The notes beneath the pieces are model-generated. The model was not told the DNA's origin and made no database searches. It worked only from the letters and a program-made list of their open reading frames with translations. 64,000 nucleotides of DNA from Spirochaetales bacterium Spiro_12 (GTDB lineage: Bacteria; Spirochaetota; Spirochaetia; Treponematales; Rectinemataceae): positions 1 through 64,000 of the forward strand of contig LVBN01000133.1 of assembly GCA_001603165.1 (NCBI GenBank), read 5' to 3'. A program made the translations under genes and the position numbers. Of this stretch, positions 54,326-62,126 are shown one piece after another. Positions within the stretch are counted from its first letter, which is position 1, and each line of letters begins with the position of its first letter.

Positions 54326-54350
54326 AAAACATGCGCCGATGGCCGGCATC
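54324..54350 (-). terminator. possible terminator of the GntR-mutase operon
   Basis: On the minus strand a GC-rich hairpin (GATGCCGGCCATCGGCGCAT, 54350-54331, with a two-base bulge) overlaps the mutase stop codon and is followed by six T after one G/T base (54329-54324). Confidence 0.45.
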
Positions 54351-55911
54351 AAAAATGTATGCCTTCGCCTGATACGAGCCCTTCATAAGCCTTTTTCGTG
54401 GTATCGAGATAATTCCCGCTCCTGTCGAGCAGCAAGCCTCTTCCCATGGCGCTCACTATCACCGCGCTGCTATCCTCGCCGAGAAAATCCCGCAGGGTTT
54501 CAAGCAGCGCGGGAGCGCCCCGGGCGGGAGCGCTCCTGCCGTCCAGGACCAGATGAATTCTGATCCCCCGTATTCCGCCGCTTTCCATGTGTTTCACCAC
54601 CGCCGCGCCTTCTCTCATATTCCCATGCGAGCTTTTTTCCGACAACATCAGGACCACATGGGGCCTGACTTTTTCCTTACGACATTTTTCCACGATTTGG
54701 ATCAGCGTCTCATTACGGCGCAAGTCCCCGTTTCCCACCGCGGTGGATATTCTCAATTCATCCTGGGGGATAACCCTTCCGCACCCGATAGTCAGATGCC
54801 CCGTCTCCGAATTTCCCGAACGCCCTTCCGGGAGGCCGACGCTCAGCCCTGATGCCGTCAGGGGCAGGAAAACGCCTGCAGAAGTCAGCCTGTCGAACCA
54901 GGGAGTGGAGGCTGCTTTTATTGGATTAACCCGCGGATCATCGTCGCCCAGCCCCCATCCGTCCAAAATCACGAGCAGGCATTTCTGAGGTTTGCCGATC
55001 CGTCGGATCAGGGACCGTCCTGTCATCTCCCGGGGTTTTTCCAATCCCAGAATATGCAAGACCGTCGGCGCCACATCGGCCAGGCTGCATTCTTTTGATC
55101 GCACATCGTCTCCGAGCAGCGCCTCCATATTGTAGACATTGAACAGAACCTTGGAGAGGGTATGCTCGACGCTCGGGCTGCCATCCTCATGCTTCGTCAC
55201 TTCGAGCAAGCCGTGATCCGCCGTTACGACCACGGCGAATCCTTCCTTTACCGCGTTTTCGCAAATAATACCCAGCGCTTTATCCACATCTTCCGCGCAT
55301 CGGACGTTAAGTTGCCAGTTGTCGATGTGTCCGATAATATCCCCTGCCGCGAGATTCACGAGAATGAACGAATACTTACCGGCACTCATCGCCTCGACGG
55401 TCTTCATTGCCACTTCCCGGGTCCTGGTTCCCGGGTTAGCTTCAATTTCGCCATATTTCGGGCTTTTCTCGACGATCCGATCTTCTCCGTCGAAAGCCTG
55501 GGTATTCCTTCCGTTGAAGAAGTACGTCACATGAGAGTATTTTTCCGATTCGGCGATCCTGAGCTGCTTTAGATGACTTTCGCTTATCACCTCTCCCAGC
55601 GTGTTCTTGGGCCGAATCGTTGGGAATACCGACTTGAGATGGGCGAATTTCTGCTGATACTGAATTAAAGAAATAAATGACAGATTCGGTAGCGGCTTTA
55701 CGGGAAAAGGCTTGAAATCGGCCTCGGTTATAGCTTCGACGATCTGGGCTTGCCGGTCCCCTCGGCGCAAGCAAAAAAGAAGTACATCCCTGTCCTGTAT
55801 CGCGCCCATATATGCATGGTCGTACCTGACCAAGGGAGGCATCCAATAGTCCTTGTCACCCGCAGCGTATCGTGCGGAAAGGGCGGATACTAAGCGATCT
55901 ATCTCTATCAA
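54349..55911 (-). CDS. circularly permuted cofactor-independent phosphoglycerate mutase-like protein
   Basis: All parts of a normal iPGM are present but in rotated order. Residues 1-302 match what is normally the C-terminal part: RGDR (50-53), LKQLRIAESEKYSHVTYFF (K124), AAGDIIGH (D191, H195), TADHGL (D232, H233), VEHT (H250), DVAPTVLHILGLEKPREMTG. After a linker RRIGKPQ, residues 311-520 match the usual N-terminal part: VILDGWG (D317), GNSETGHL (S368), SSHGN (H429), LDGRSAP (R459), GRGLLLDR (R491, R497), ending KKAYEGLVSGEGIHF, where the normal protein would continue into residue 1 here. All seven metal ligands are kept; the usual D154 is Ser460. Length 520 equals a full enzyme. TTG start, with AAGGAGG five bases upstream overlapping the gntR stop. 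Activity could be on phosphoglycerate or another phosphorylated or phosphonate substrate. Confidence 0.85.
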   Translation of the reverse strand: MIEIDRLVSALSARYAAGDKDYWMPPLVRYDHAYMGAIQDRDVLLFCLRRGDRQAQIVEAITEADFKPFPVKPLPNLSFISLIQYQQKFAHLKSVFPTIRPKNTLGEVISESHLKQLRIAESEKYSHVTYFFNGRNTQAFDGEDRIVEKSPKYGEIEANPGTRTREVAMKTVEAMSAGKYSFILVNLAAGDIIGHIDNWQLNVRCAEDVDKALGIICENAVKEGFAVVVTADHGLLEVTKHEDGSPSVEHTLSKVLFNVYNMEALLGDDVRSKECSLADVAPTVLHILGLEKPREMTGRSLIRRIGKPQKCLLVILDGWGLGDDDPRVNPIKAASTPWFDRLTSAGVFLPLTASGLSVGLPEGRSGNSETGHLTIGCGRVIPQDELRISTAVGNGDLRRNETLIQIVEKCRKEKVRPHVVLMLSEKSSHGNMREGAAVVKHMESGGIRGIRIHLVLDGRSAPARGAPALLETLRDFLGEDSSAVIVSAMGRGLLLDRSGNYLDTTKKAYEGLVSGEGIHF

Positions 55912-55921
55912 AACATCCTCC

Positions 55922-56677
55922 TTACTTGTTCAGGGTTCTCAATTGCGTCAGGTCGACGTACATTTTGCATTTATCCCCCCGGATGAGCGAGCGAGCGTAG
56001 ATGATCGCCTCGCCGCCCTGGCTGAGGGAGGTGCGCTCGTTCGACAAGGCGAGCGCTCCAGGCTTTTGGTCGAGAATTTGAGCGTCCGCCGATTCGAGAA
56101 AGACCGGCGTGAACTTTTCCACGCTTTTTTTCAGCTCGATGGAATATGCCAACTTTATGATCTCGTACATTGGCCTTGTCAGGTCGGCTGTTTCTATCTT
56201 CCCGTACTTCCCCGCGTCCACATAAACCTGCTCGATGAGCATAGGTTCGTCGTTCGCTTTTTTAAACCGGGTAATCTTAAGCGATGGCGCCCCTATGGGA
56301 ATTGCCAGGGCGTCCGCTACGACTCGGTTAGCCGGCTGTCTCTCCACACCGAGGAGCACACAAGAATATTTGATACCTATCGCCTTCATCCGCGCGTTCA
56401 GCATGACATCCGCCGAAATTTCCGTATACTCCACCCTACCCGCGGCAAATTGCGGCGCAGCAACGAACGTGCCTTTGCCTTGCATCGCATACACCTTGCC
56501 TTCATGGGTGAGTTCCTGGATGGCTTGTTTCGCGGTGGTCGTACTGATGCCGTACATAGCGCACAACGCTCTGATTGATGGGATCGCGCTGTGCGCTTTC
56601 CATTCGCCGTCGTCGATTTTTTCTCTAAGTATTTCCTTTAACCTGTAGTAGAGTGGAGAAGCGGTATCTTTAAGCAT
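55922..56677 (-). CDS. GntR-family regulator with UTRA ligand domain (HutC/PhnF-like)
   Basis: The 251-residue product has a winged helix-turn-helix (residues about 8-75; IPSIRALCAMYGISTTTAKQ, then VYAMQGKGTFVA) and a UTRA domain (about 95-245; LKITRFKKANDEPMLIEQVY). UTRA regulators sense small molecules, including phosphonates in PhnF and sugar phosphates in others. It forms an operon with the permuted mutase, whose ribosome site overlaps its stop codon. A dyad downstream of its promoter suggests autoregulation. Confidence 0.9.
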   Translation of the reverse strand: MLKDTASPLYYRLKEILREKIDDGEWKAHSAIPSIRALCAMYGISTTTAKQAIQELTHEGKVYAMQGKGTFVAAPQFAAGRVEYTEISADVMLNARMKAIGIKYSCVLLGVERQPANRVVADALAIPIGAPSLKITRFKKANDEPMLIEQVYVDAGKYGKIETADLTRPMYEIIKLAYSIELKKSVEKFTPVFLESADAQILDQKPGALALSNERTSLSQGGEAIIYARSLIRGDKCKMYVDLTQLRTLNK

Positions 56678-56706
56678 TCGGGGTCAGACTCCTTCCGGTC
56701 TTATTT

Positions 56707-56732
56707 AACTGTATGCATCAACATATACAGTT
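56707..56732. promoter_or_regulatory. dyad operator candidate for the GntR regulator
   Basis: AACTGTAT (56707-56714) and ATACAGTT (56725-56732) are perfect inverted arms with a 10-base spacer, lying about 10-35 bases downstream of the predicted transcription start. The position fits repression of the gntR-mutase operon. I found no second copy in front of the importer operon. Confidence 0.6.
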
Positions 56733-56748
56733 TAACCGGATACTCTCG

Positions 56749-56777
56749 ACTATAAGACTGGTCCTTCACGCTGTCAA
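56749..56777 (-). promoter_or_regulatory. promoter of the gntR-mutase operon
   Basis: TTGACA (56772-56777) and TATAGT (56749-56754) are separated by exactly 17 bases on the minus strand. This is a near-consensus sigma-70 promoter, expected to start near 56742. Confidence 0.85.
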
Positions 56778-56826
56778 GTGATAAAATTCAACATTCAAAT
56801 GGATCTCATGGGAAGGACGAAGAAGT

Positions 56827-57411
56827 ATGGCTTTTGAATCCCAAAGAGTCCCGGAAGGCGAGGCAAGGCGAAGCCGCCGGCGGGGCTATCCCTCCTACGA
56901 GGAGGCGCTCCGGCTGCTCCGAAGCTACGTCTCGGATGAGAAAACCCTGAAACACTCCATCGCCTGCGCCGAGACAGCCTTCGAAATGGCGGAAACAATC
57001 CATCGCCGTCACCCCGAACTTCCGCTGGATCCCGAGAAGGTCCGCGTCGGCGGCCTCCTCCACGACATAGGAAAAGCGCGGCCGGGCGAGCATGAGCTGA
57101 ACTCGGTGGCGATCCTGCGCGAGGAGGGGATTCCCGAGCTGGCGGACATCGTGCTCCACAGCTACCCCTACGAAATATTCCTTTGCAAGGGCGAGGAGAG
57201 GCCCGAGTACCTCCCCCGGAGCCTGGAGAACAAGATCGTCGTCTACGCCGACTTTCTCAGGGACCAGGAGGCCAGAGAGGTCGGCATGGAGGAGCGGATC
57301 GCCGGGATCAGGGCCCGCAAAAGGGACGAGACGGAGCGCATGGCGGCGCTGAAGCTCGCGGAGCCGCGGCTTCTCCGGCTAAAGGATGAGATCGAAGCGC
57401 TCCTGTCCTGA
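56827..57411 (+). CDS. HDIG-domain phosphohydrolase
   Basis: The 194-residue product has an HD-type core: TLKHSIACAETAFEMAETIH near residue 40 (first metal His), the HDIG motif GGLLHDIGKARPGEHELNS near 75, and a later HSYPYEIF with histidine. The last 40 residues are charged and helical. Such small HDIG proteins are hydrolases of unknown substrate. GGAAGGA lies upstream of the ATG. It is divergent from the gntR operon. Confidence 0.82.
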   Translation: MAFESQRVPEGEARRSRRRGYPSYEEALRLLRSYVSDEKTLKHSIACAETAFEMAETIHRRHPELPLDPEKVRVGGLLHDIGKARPGEHELNSVAILREEGIPELADIVLHSYPYEIFLCKGEERPEYLPRSLENKIVVYADFLRDQEAREVGMEERIAGIRARKRDETERMAALKLAEPRLLRLKDEIEALLS

Positions 57412-57487
57412 AAACAGGCCTCGCCCGGCGACCGACCTCGGAGCGGCCAGGCTTTCCGCCCGGTCGGCTTTTCGCTATACTTCGCGG

Positions 57488-57700
57488 ATGGACAAAGATT
57501 TCAGGGCTGTGATACTGCACGGATTTTCGAACGACGAGGCGGTGAGCATCATGAGGGCGGTCAAGTCGCTGGGCCCCGGAGCGCCGTCTCCGGCCTTCGC
57601 CACCACGACGCCCGCGAACCTGGGCTGGAAGCTGGAGGACCTCCTCGCGCAGCTCGCAAAGGAGCACGCCGCGGCGAGGAATAGGGCCGCGGGAGCCTAA
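57488..57700 (+). CDS. small DUF3783-like protein
   Basis: The 70-residue product reads VILHGFSNDEAVSIMRAVKS, followed by ATTTPANLGWKLEDLLAQLA, a pattern I associate with DUF3783. Function is unknown. ATG 57488 lacks a clear ribosome site. A TATACT lies only 7 bases upstream, so the transcript may be leaderless, or the gene may be read from the HDIG gene 76 bases upstream. Confidence 0.6.
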   Translation: MDKDFRAVILHGFSNDEAVSIMRAVKSLGPGAPSPAFATTTPANLGWKLEDLLAQLAKEHAAARNRAAGA

Positions 57701-57710
57701 AGGGAAGCCC

Positions 57711-57752
57711 GACGTGGAAAAAGCCGGCCCCTCGGCCGGCTTTTTCCACGTC
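57711..57752. terminator. strong bidirectional intrinsic terminator
   Basis: A 19-bp perfect stem (57711-57729 with 57734-57752) closes a CCTC loop, and both strands carry a TTTTT run inside the stem. It separates the small plus-strand gene from the convergent argR. Confidence 0.88.
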
Positions 57753-57774
57753 GCGGGGAGGGCGCCTCTTTCGC

Positions 57775-58251
57775 TTACTCCGGATCGAATTCGGGGATCT
57801 TCCCCTTGAGGGCGGCTATAAAATCATCCCCCCTGGATCCCTTCCTGAGCGCGACAAAGACAACATTATCCCTGCCGGAGATCGTGCCAAGCACATCCTC
57901 CATGCCCATGTTGTCTATCGCCAGGGCCACCGAATCGGAATGCCCCGAGAAGGTCCTCACCACGACAATGCTCTCATTCCAGTCCACCGACACATACCCA
58001 CGTAAAAAGTCCTGGATCGAGTGCTTTTCCGACTCCTTGCGCTCCTCTTCGGAGGGCATGGTGTAATAATACCCGCTATGCCCATCCGCCACCTTTCCCA
58101 CCTTGAGGTATTTGAGATCCCTGGAGAGCGTGGCCTGGGTGACCGAATAGCCTGCCTCGGCGAGCAGCTGCAATAGGGAATCCTGCGAATCGATGCGATG
58201 GGTTTTTATGAGCGACTTGACAACCTTAAGGCGCTCCAGTCTTTCTTTCAT
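57775..58251 (-). CDS. argR: ArgR, arginine-responsive regulator
   Basis: ArgR is a hexameric arginine-binding repressor/activator. The 158-residue product has the N-terminal winged helix (LLAEAGYSVTQATLSRDLKY near residue 30) and the C-terminal oligomerisation/arginine domain (VALAIDNMGMEDVLGTISGR near 107). Its length is normal. It lies next to no arginine gene in this window. Confidence 0.94.
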   Translation of the reverse strand: MKERLERLKVVKSLIKTHRIDSQDSLLQLLAEAGYSVTQATLSRDLKYLKVGKVADGHSGYYYTMPSEEERKESEKHSIQDFLRGYVSVDWNESIVVVRTFSGHSDSVALAIDNMGMEDVLGTISGRDNVVFVALRKGSRGDDFIAALKGKIPEFDPE

Positions 58252-58281
58252 GGTTTTTCGATCTCCGTCGGCTTTGGATAG

Positions 58282-58300
58282 TTATTCAATTATTGCATAA
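58282..58300. promoter_or_regulatory. possible ArgR autoregulatory site
   Basis: A 19-base imperfect dyad (TTAT, CAAT, ATTG, ATAA symmetric parts; 16 of 19 positions symmetric) lies 31 bases upstream of the argR ATG in an AT-rich patch. It has the size of an ARG box but only loose similarity to the described consensus. Confidence 0.3.
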
Positions 58301-58313
58301 ATATGAGTTTCTC

Positions 58314-59405
58314 TCAAGGAGTTTTATCCTCCTCCTCCCTATCCCTTCCCCAGCCCAGTCTGGACTGCAGCCTGTGCACGAAAATATCCCAGTTGCTCTT
58401 GTCAGAGAAAAATTCTTTCGTCGCGCGATAGCCCGAGTCGAAAAGCTTCGTATAGGTTTCATCACCGGTCTGTATGTCGAAATGGGTCATGGGAACAGCC
58501 TGGTCGTCGATAAAGACTGTCCTTCCCTTGTTTTTCTCCCGGAAAGGAATAAGTTGGTCCTGGACCTGATTGAGGGTCTCGAAGAGGGCCCCGATGTAAT
58601 CCGCGAGCCCCTTGATTTCCTTATACTTGAGGGTCTGGGGAGAAGTGTAGAGGAAAAACCCCAGGCTTTCCGCGTTCACCCCCTTAGCCATCCTCCGCCC
58701 GAATCGGGCTTCGTCGAAGAGCTCGATGGGGTAATTCCACATAAGTCCGCCGTCGGCGAAGTACTGCAGCCCCTGAGTGCCGGGATACCCGAAGGGTATG
58801 GCTTCGAAGAACAGGGGAATAGACATGGAAATACGCACCGCCAGGGCCACCTCCATCTCGGGCGTCGTTTCATAGGAGAAAACCCTGCTTTTTCGATTCG
58901 AAATATCGGTACCCGTGACATAGAGGGCAAGGAAAGCCCGCTTATCCTTGTGGATCGCCGTATTTTGAAAATCCCTAAAGCTGTAGGCCTCCTTGACCAC
59001 GGAAAAACTTTGGGCGATCACCGTACGCAGCCATTGATAAAGGTAGTCGCTGGAGTACCAGCCTTTTTCCTGGACAAGGCGGATTGAGCACTGGAGGTTT
59101 TTAAAAAGCCCATGGGACTGGAGCCGGGCGGAAAGCCGCCTGCCCACCAGGCCCGCATCCTCCTCCTTGAGATCTCCCTCGGCGGGAACCCTACGATAGT
59201 CCAGACTATCGGCTACGGTTTTCAGTTCTTTAAAGTCCTGGAAGTTCAAGGCAAGGACGGCGGCGGTGATGGCGCCCGCCGAAGTACCCGCCACCCTCTC
59301 GGCCGAACGCATCAGTCCGTTATCGTAAAGATACTTTATCGCGCCCAAATACGCGGCGCCCCTCACTCCCCCACCTTTGAACACGAGGTTTTTGTATTGC
59401 GGCAT
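58314..59405 (-). CDS. patatin-like phospholipase
   Basis: Patatin-like proteins are Ser-Asp dyad lipid acyl hydrolases. The product is 363 residues from ATG 59405, which has AGGAG upstream. It has the oxyanion loop KGGGVRGAAYLGAIKYL near residue 10, the nucleophile motif GTSAG (S42), and the catalytic Asp in FADGGLMWNYP further on. There is no signal peptide, so it is probably cytoplasmic or exported by another route. It is divergent from the radical SAM gene. Confidence 0.9.
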   Translation of the reverse strand: MPQYKNLVFKGGGVRGAAYLGAIKYLYDNGLMRSAERVAGTSAGAITAAVLALNFQDFKELKTVADSLDYRRVPAEGDLKEEDAGLVGRRLSARLQSHGLFKNLQCSIRLVQEKGWYSSDYLYQWLRTVIAQSFSVVKEAYSFRDFQNTAIHKDKRAFLALYVTGTDISNRKSRVFSYETTPEMEVALAVRISMSIPLFFEAIPFGYPGTQGLQYFADGGLMWNYPIELFDEARFGRRMAKGVNAESLGFFLYTSPQTLKYKEIKGLADYIGALFETLNQVQDQLIPFREKNKGRTVFIDDQAVPMTHFDIQTGDETYTKLFDSGYRATKEFFSDKSNWDIFVHRLQSRLGWGRDREEEDKTP

Positions 59406-59499
59406 AACTTTTGCTCCTATAATTCGACCACAGCAATCATAAAGAGCATACATCCTCCAGGTGTTGAACAGGAAGGCCCAAACGCGTTAGCGTAGCCCC

Positions 59500-60534
59500 A
59501 TGAGCGACGTTTCCCCCTTGTCCGAAACGCTTGAGCGAAAGGGGCTTCTTCCCTTCGCCGCGCCATCCTATTGGCTCAACCTTGCGTCCGAGGATTACAG
59601 AACCTGCCGGCGGGACGAAAACGGCGTACCCCTGGATCCTATTCTTGCCCAAGCGCTGCCTTCCGCGGCGGAGCTGATCGATGCTCCCTTGGAATCCGAG
59701 GATCCCCTTCGCGAGAAGGAGCACTCCCCCCTGCCCAGGCTCGTGCACCAGTATTCATCCCGGCTTCTCATCAGAGTTACGGGAGCTTGCCCCCTCTATT
59801 GCCGCCATTGCTTTCGTCGCAACCTTCTGCCTTCGGAGAGGGAATTCATCTCTTCCAAGGAGATACTTCAGGCCCAAGGCTATTTGAAAGAACATCCTGA
59901 GCTGCGGGAGGTACTCATCTCCGGGGGAGACCCCTTGAGCGTTCCCACCGAAATCCTTGAAACCCTTTTCGCCAGGTTGCGGGAGGCAAGACCCGGAATC
60001 TTTTTACGGCTCTGCACCAGGGCGCCGGTGAGCCTGCCGGAACGTATCGACGAGGCCCTTTTGTCCATGCTGCGAAAGTACAAGCCCTTGCGCCTCGTTA
60101 TCCAGGCCAATCATCCGAAAGAACTGTCCGGGCTCTTTCTGGAAAAAATCGAAAAGGTACTCGCCGCCGGCATTCCCGTGAGAAGCCAGACCGTGCTTTT
60201 AAAGGGCGTGAACGATGATACGAATACCCTTGAAACCCTGTTTTCCGGCTTATGTCGTGCGGGGGTTGATCCATACTATCTCTTCCAGGGCGATCTGGCC
60301 AGGGGCTCGTCCCACTTCAGGGTGCCCCTCTCCCGGGGGCTGGCGATGTACGAAGAGCTGAGGACCCGGCTCTCGGGCCTCGAAATGCCCCGTTACGCCG
60401 TGGATGCCCCCGACGGCGCGGGCAAGCTGTATCTTCCCGAAAGCGTCGTCTCGCGACAGGAGGATGAGCAGGGAGCCTACTGGCTACTCCGGGCTCCCGA
60501 CGGATCCTTGCATCGCTATCCCGAGGAAGCTTAA
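59500..60534 (+). CDS. KamA-family radical SAM aminomutase, EpmB-like
   Basis: The family interconverts lysine and beta-lysine using SAM, a 4Fe-4S cluster and PLP. EpmB makes (R)-beta-lysine to modify EF-P. The 344-residue product has the cluster motif C97-x3-C101-x2-C104 (GACPLYCRHCFRR), EVLISGGDPLSVPTEILE, RAPVSLPERIDEALL, and the PLP Lys at about 309 (APDGAGKLYLPE). Length fits EpmB better than the longer lysine 2,3-aminomutase. No efp gene is seen here. Confidence 0.82.
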   Translation: MSDVSPLSETLERKGLLPFAAPSYWLNLASEDYRTCRRDENGVPLDPILAQALPSAAELIDAPLESEDPLREKEHSPLPRLVHQYSSRLLIRVTGACPLYCRHCFRRNLLPSEREFISSKEILQAQGYLKEHPELREVLISGGDPLSVPTEILETLFARLREARPGIFLRLCTRAPVSLPERIDEALLSMLRKYKPLRLVIQANHPKELSGLFLEKIEKVLAAGIPVRSQTVLLKGVNDDTNTLETLFSGLCRAGVDPYYLFQGDLARGSSHFRVPLSRGLAMYEELRTRLSGLEMPRYAVDAPDGAGKLYLPESVVSRQEDEQGAYWLLRAPDGSLHRYPEEA

Positions 60535-60566
60535 AGAGGCTTTTCAGCCCCGGATCATCCCCGCCC

Positions 60567-62126
60567 TTACTCCCACTCGATCGTGGCAGGAGGCTTGGAT
60601 GATATGTCGTACACCACCCTGCCCACTGCGGGTACTTTGTTGGTGATAGCCGAGGAGATCGCGATAAGGTCCTCCGGATCGAAGGGATAGACGTCGGCGG
60701 TCATGCCGTCGGTGCTTTTGACCGCCCGCAGCGCCGCCACGTACCCGTATTTCCGCTCGTCCCCCGCCACCCCCACCGAACGGATGGGAAGCAGCACGCA
60801 AAAGGCTTGCCAGATTTTGTCATAGAGTCCGCGGGCCCGCAGCTCGGAGATGTAGACCGCATCGGCCTCCCGGAGGATATCGCATTTTTCCTTGCTCAGC
60901 TCCCCAAGAATCCGGACGCCCAGGCCCGGACCCGGGAAGGGATGCCTGCCCACGATCGCCTCGGGCAGACCGAGAAGCCTCCCCAGCGCGCGGACCTCAT
61001 CCTTGTACAGCCGGTCCAAGGGTTCGATCACCCTGCCTTCGGCCCGTTTTTTCTCCACCAGGGGGCTGCGGACATTGTGATGGCTTTTTATCACCTGGGC
61101 TTTTTTCCCTACTCCCTTCCCCGATTCGATGAGATCGGTATACAGGGTGCCCTGGACCAAGAAAGCCTTGGGGATCCCCAGTCGCTCAACCTCCTGCTCC
61201 TGGATGGAGATAAAAAGGTCGCCGATGATCCTGCGCTTTTTTTCCGGGTCTTCCTGTCCCTTTAAAGCCGCGAGAAAAACCGCTTCCGCGTCCACCTTGT
61301 GAAGGTGCCGGGCTCCGAGGGAAGAAAGATTGGCCATCACCTCGTCGCTCTCGGCTTTTCGCATGAGCCCCGTATCGATATAGAGCAAGTATACCTGCGC
61401 AGGATCCAGTGTCTTGAGGAGAAAGGCCCCGGCGACCGTCGAGTCAACCCCGCCGGAAATGAGGAGAAGGGCTGGCTGGGAGCCGATCTTGCTTCTGATC
61501 AGAGCGGCTTCCTGTTCGAGATAGGCCTCCATGGACCAGCCTTGGCGGGCCTTGCATATGCCCATGACGAAATTGCCGAGAATCCTCTGTCCGAATTCGC
61601 AGTGGCTCACCTCGGGATGGAACTGGACGCCCCAGCGCTTTCCGCCCTCATGGACGAGGGCGGCGGGGATGCCGCCCTCGGATTCGGCTATGACCGACCA
61701 CCCCTCGCCGGGTTTTAAAATCGAGTCCCCATGGCTCATCCAGCTGACGAACCGGCCTTCAACGCCGGCGAAGAGGGGATTTTCAGCCCCCGCGGCCCTA
61801 AGCCGCACCGCCCGGCGGCCGTACTCCCGTTCCGGAAGTCGTTCGACGGCGCCGCCGGAGTCCAGGGTCATGCGCTGTATGCCGTAGCAAATGCCAAGTA
61901 TGGGCAGTCGCGAGTCATAAAGCGAGGAATCGGGCGCGGGGGCCTGGGTATCGTAGGCGCTAAAGGGGGATCCGGAAAGAATAATACCTACCGCATCTTT
62001 CAGCGCCGCCTCGCTTATGGAGGAATCGCCGGGGATTATCTCGGAATAGACACCCAGCTCCCTCACCCTGCGGCCGATCAGCTGTGTGTACTGGCTTCCG
62101 AAGTCGAGGATCAGGATCTTGTCCAC
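60567..62126 (-). CDS. guaA: GMP synthase (glutamine-hydrolysing)
   Basis: It makes GMP from XMP with glutamine and ATP. The product is 519 residues from GTG 62126 (GGGAG five bases upstream); a longer frame upstream is not family-like and overlaps purA. It has the class I amidotransferase domain (LGICYGIQRM with the Cys; WGVQFHPEVSHCEFG), the ATP-PPase loop LLLISGGVDSTVAGAFLL near residue 215, and the C-terminal dimerisation domain ending with PPATIEWE. The overlap with purA couples both purine branches. Confidence 0.96.
   Translation of the reverse strand: MDKILILDFGSQYTQLIGRRVRELGVYSEIIPGDSSISEAALKDAVGIILSGSPFSAYDTQAPAPDSSLYDSRLPILGICYGIQRMTLDSGGAVERLPEREYGRRAVRLRAAGAENPLFAGVEGRFVSWMSHGDSILKPGEGWSVIAESEGGIPAALVHEGGKRWGVQFHPEVSHCEFGQRILGNFVMGICKARQGWSMEAYLEQEAALIRSKIGSQPALLLISGGVDSTVAGAFLLKTLDPAQVYLLYIDTGLMRKAESDEVMANLSSLGARHLHKVDAEAVFLAALKGQEDPEKKRRIIGDLFISIQEQEVERLGIPKAFLVQGTLYTDLIESGKGVGKKAQVIKSHHNVRSPLVEKKRAEGRVIEPLDRLYKDEVRALGRLLGLPEAIVGRHPFPGPGLGVRILGELSKEKCDILREADAVYISELRARGLYDKIWQAFCVLLPIRSVGVAGDERKYGYVAALRAVKSTDGMTADVYPFDPEDLIAISSAITNKVPAVGRVVYDISSKPPATIEWE

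Noticed and set aside
54349-55911. Permuted mutase as a pseudogene or assembly artefact
   Set aside because: The frame is open through 520 codons, both new ends have proper signals (ribosome site coupled to gntR at the start, hairpin after the stop), and the metal ligands are intact. An artefact would need a precise cut and join in frame.
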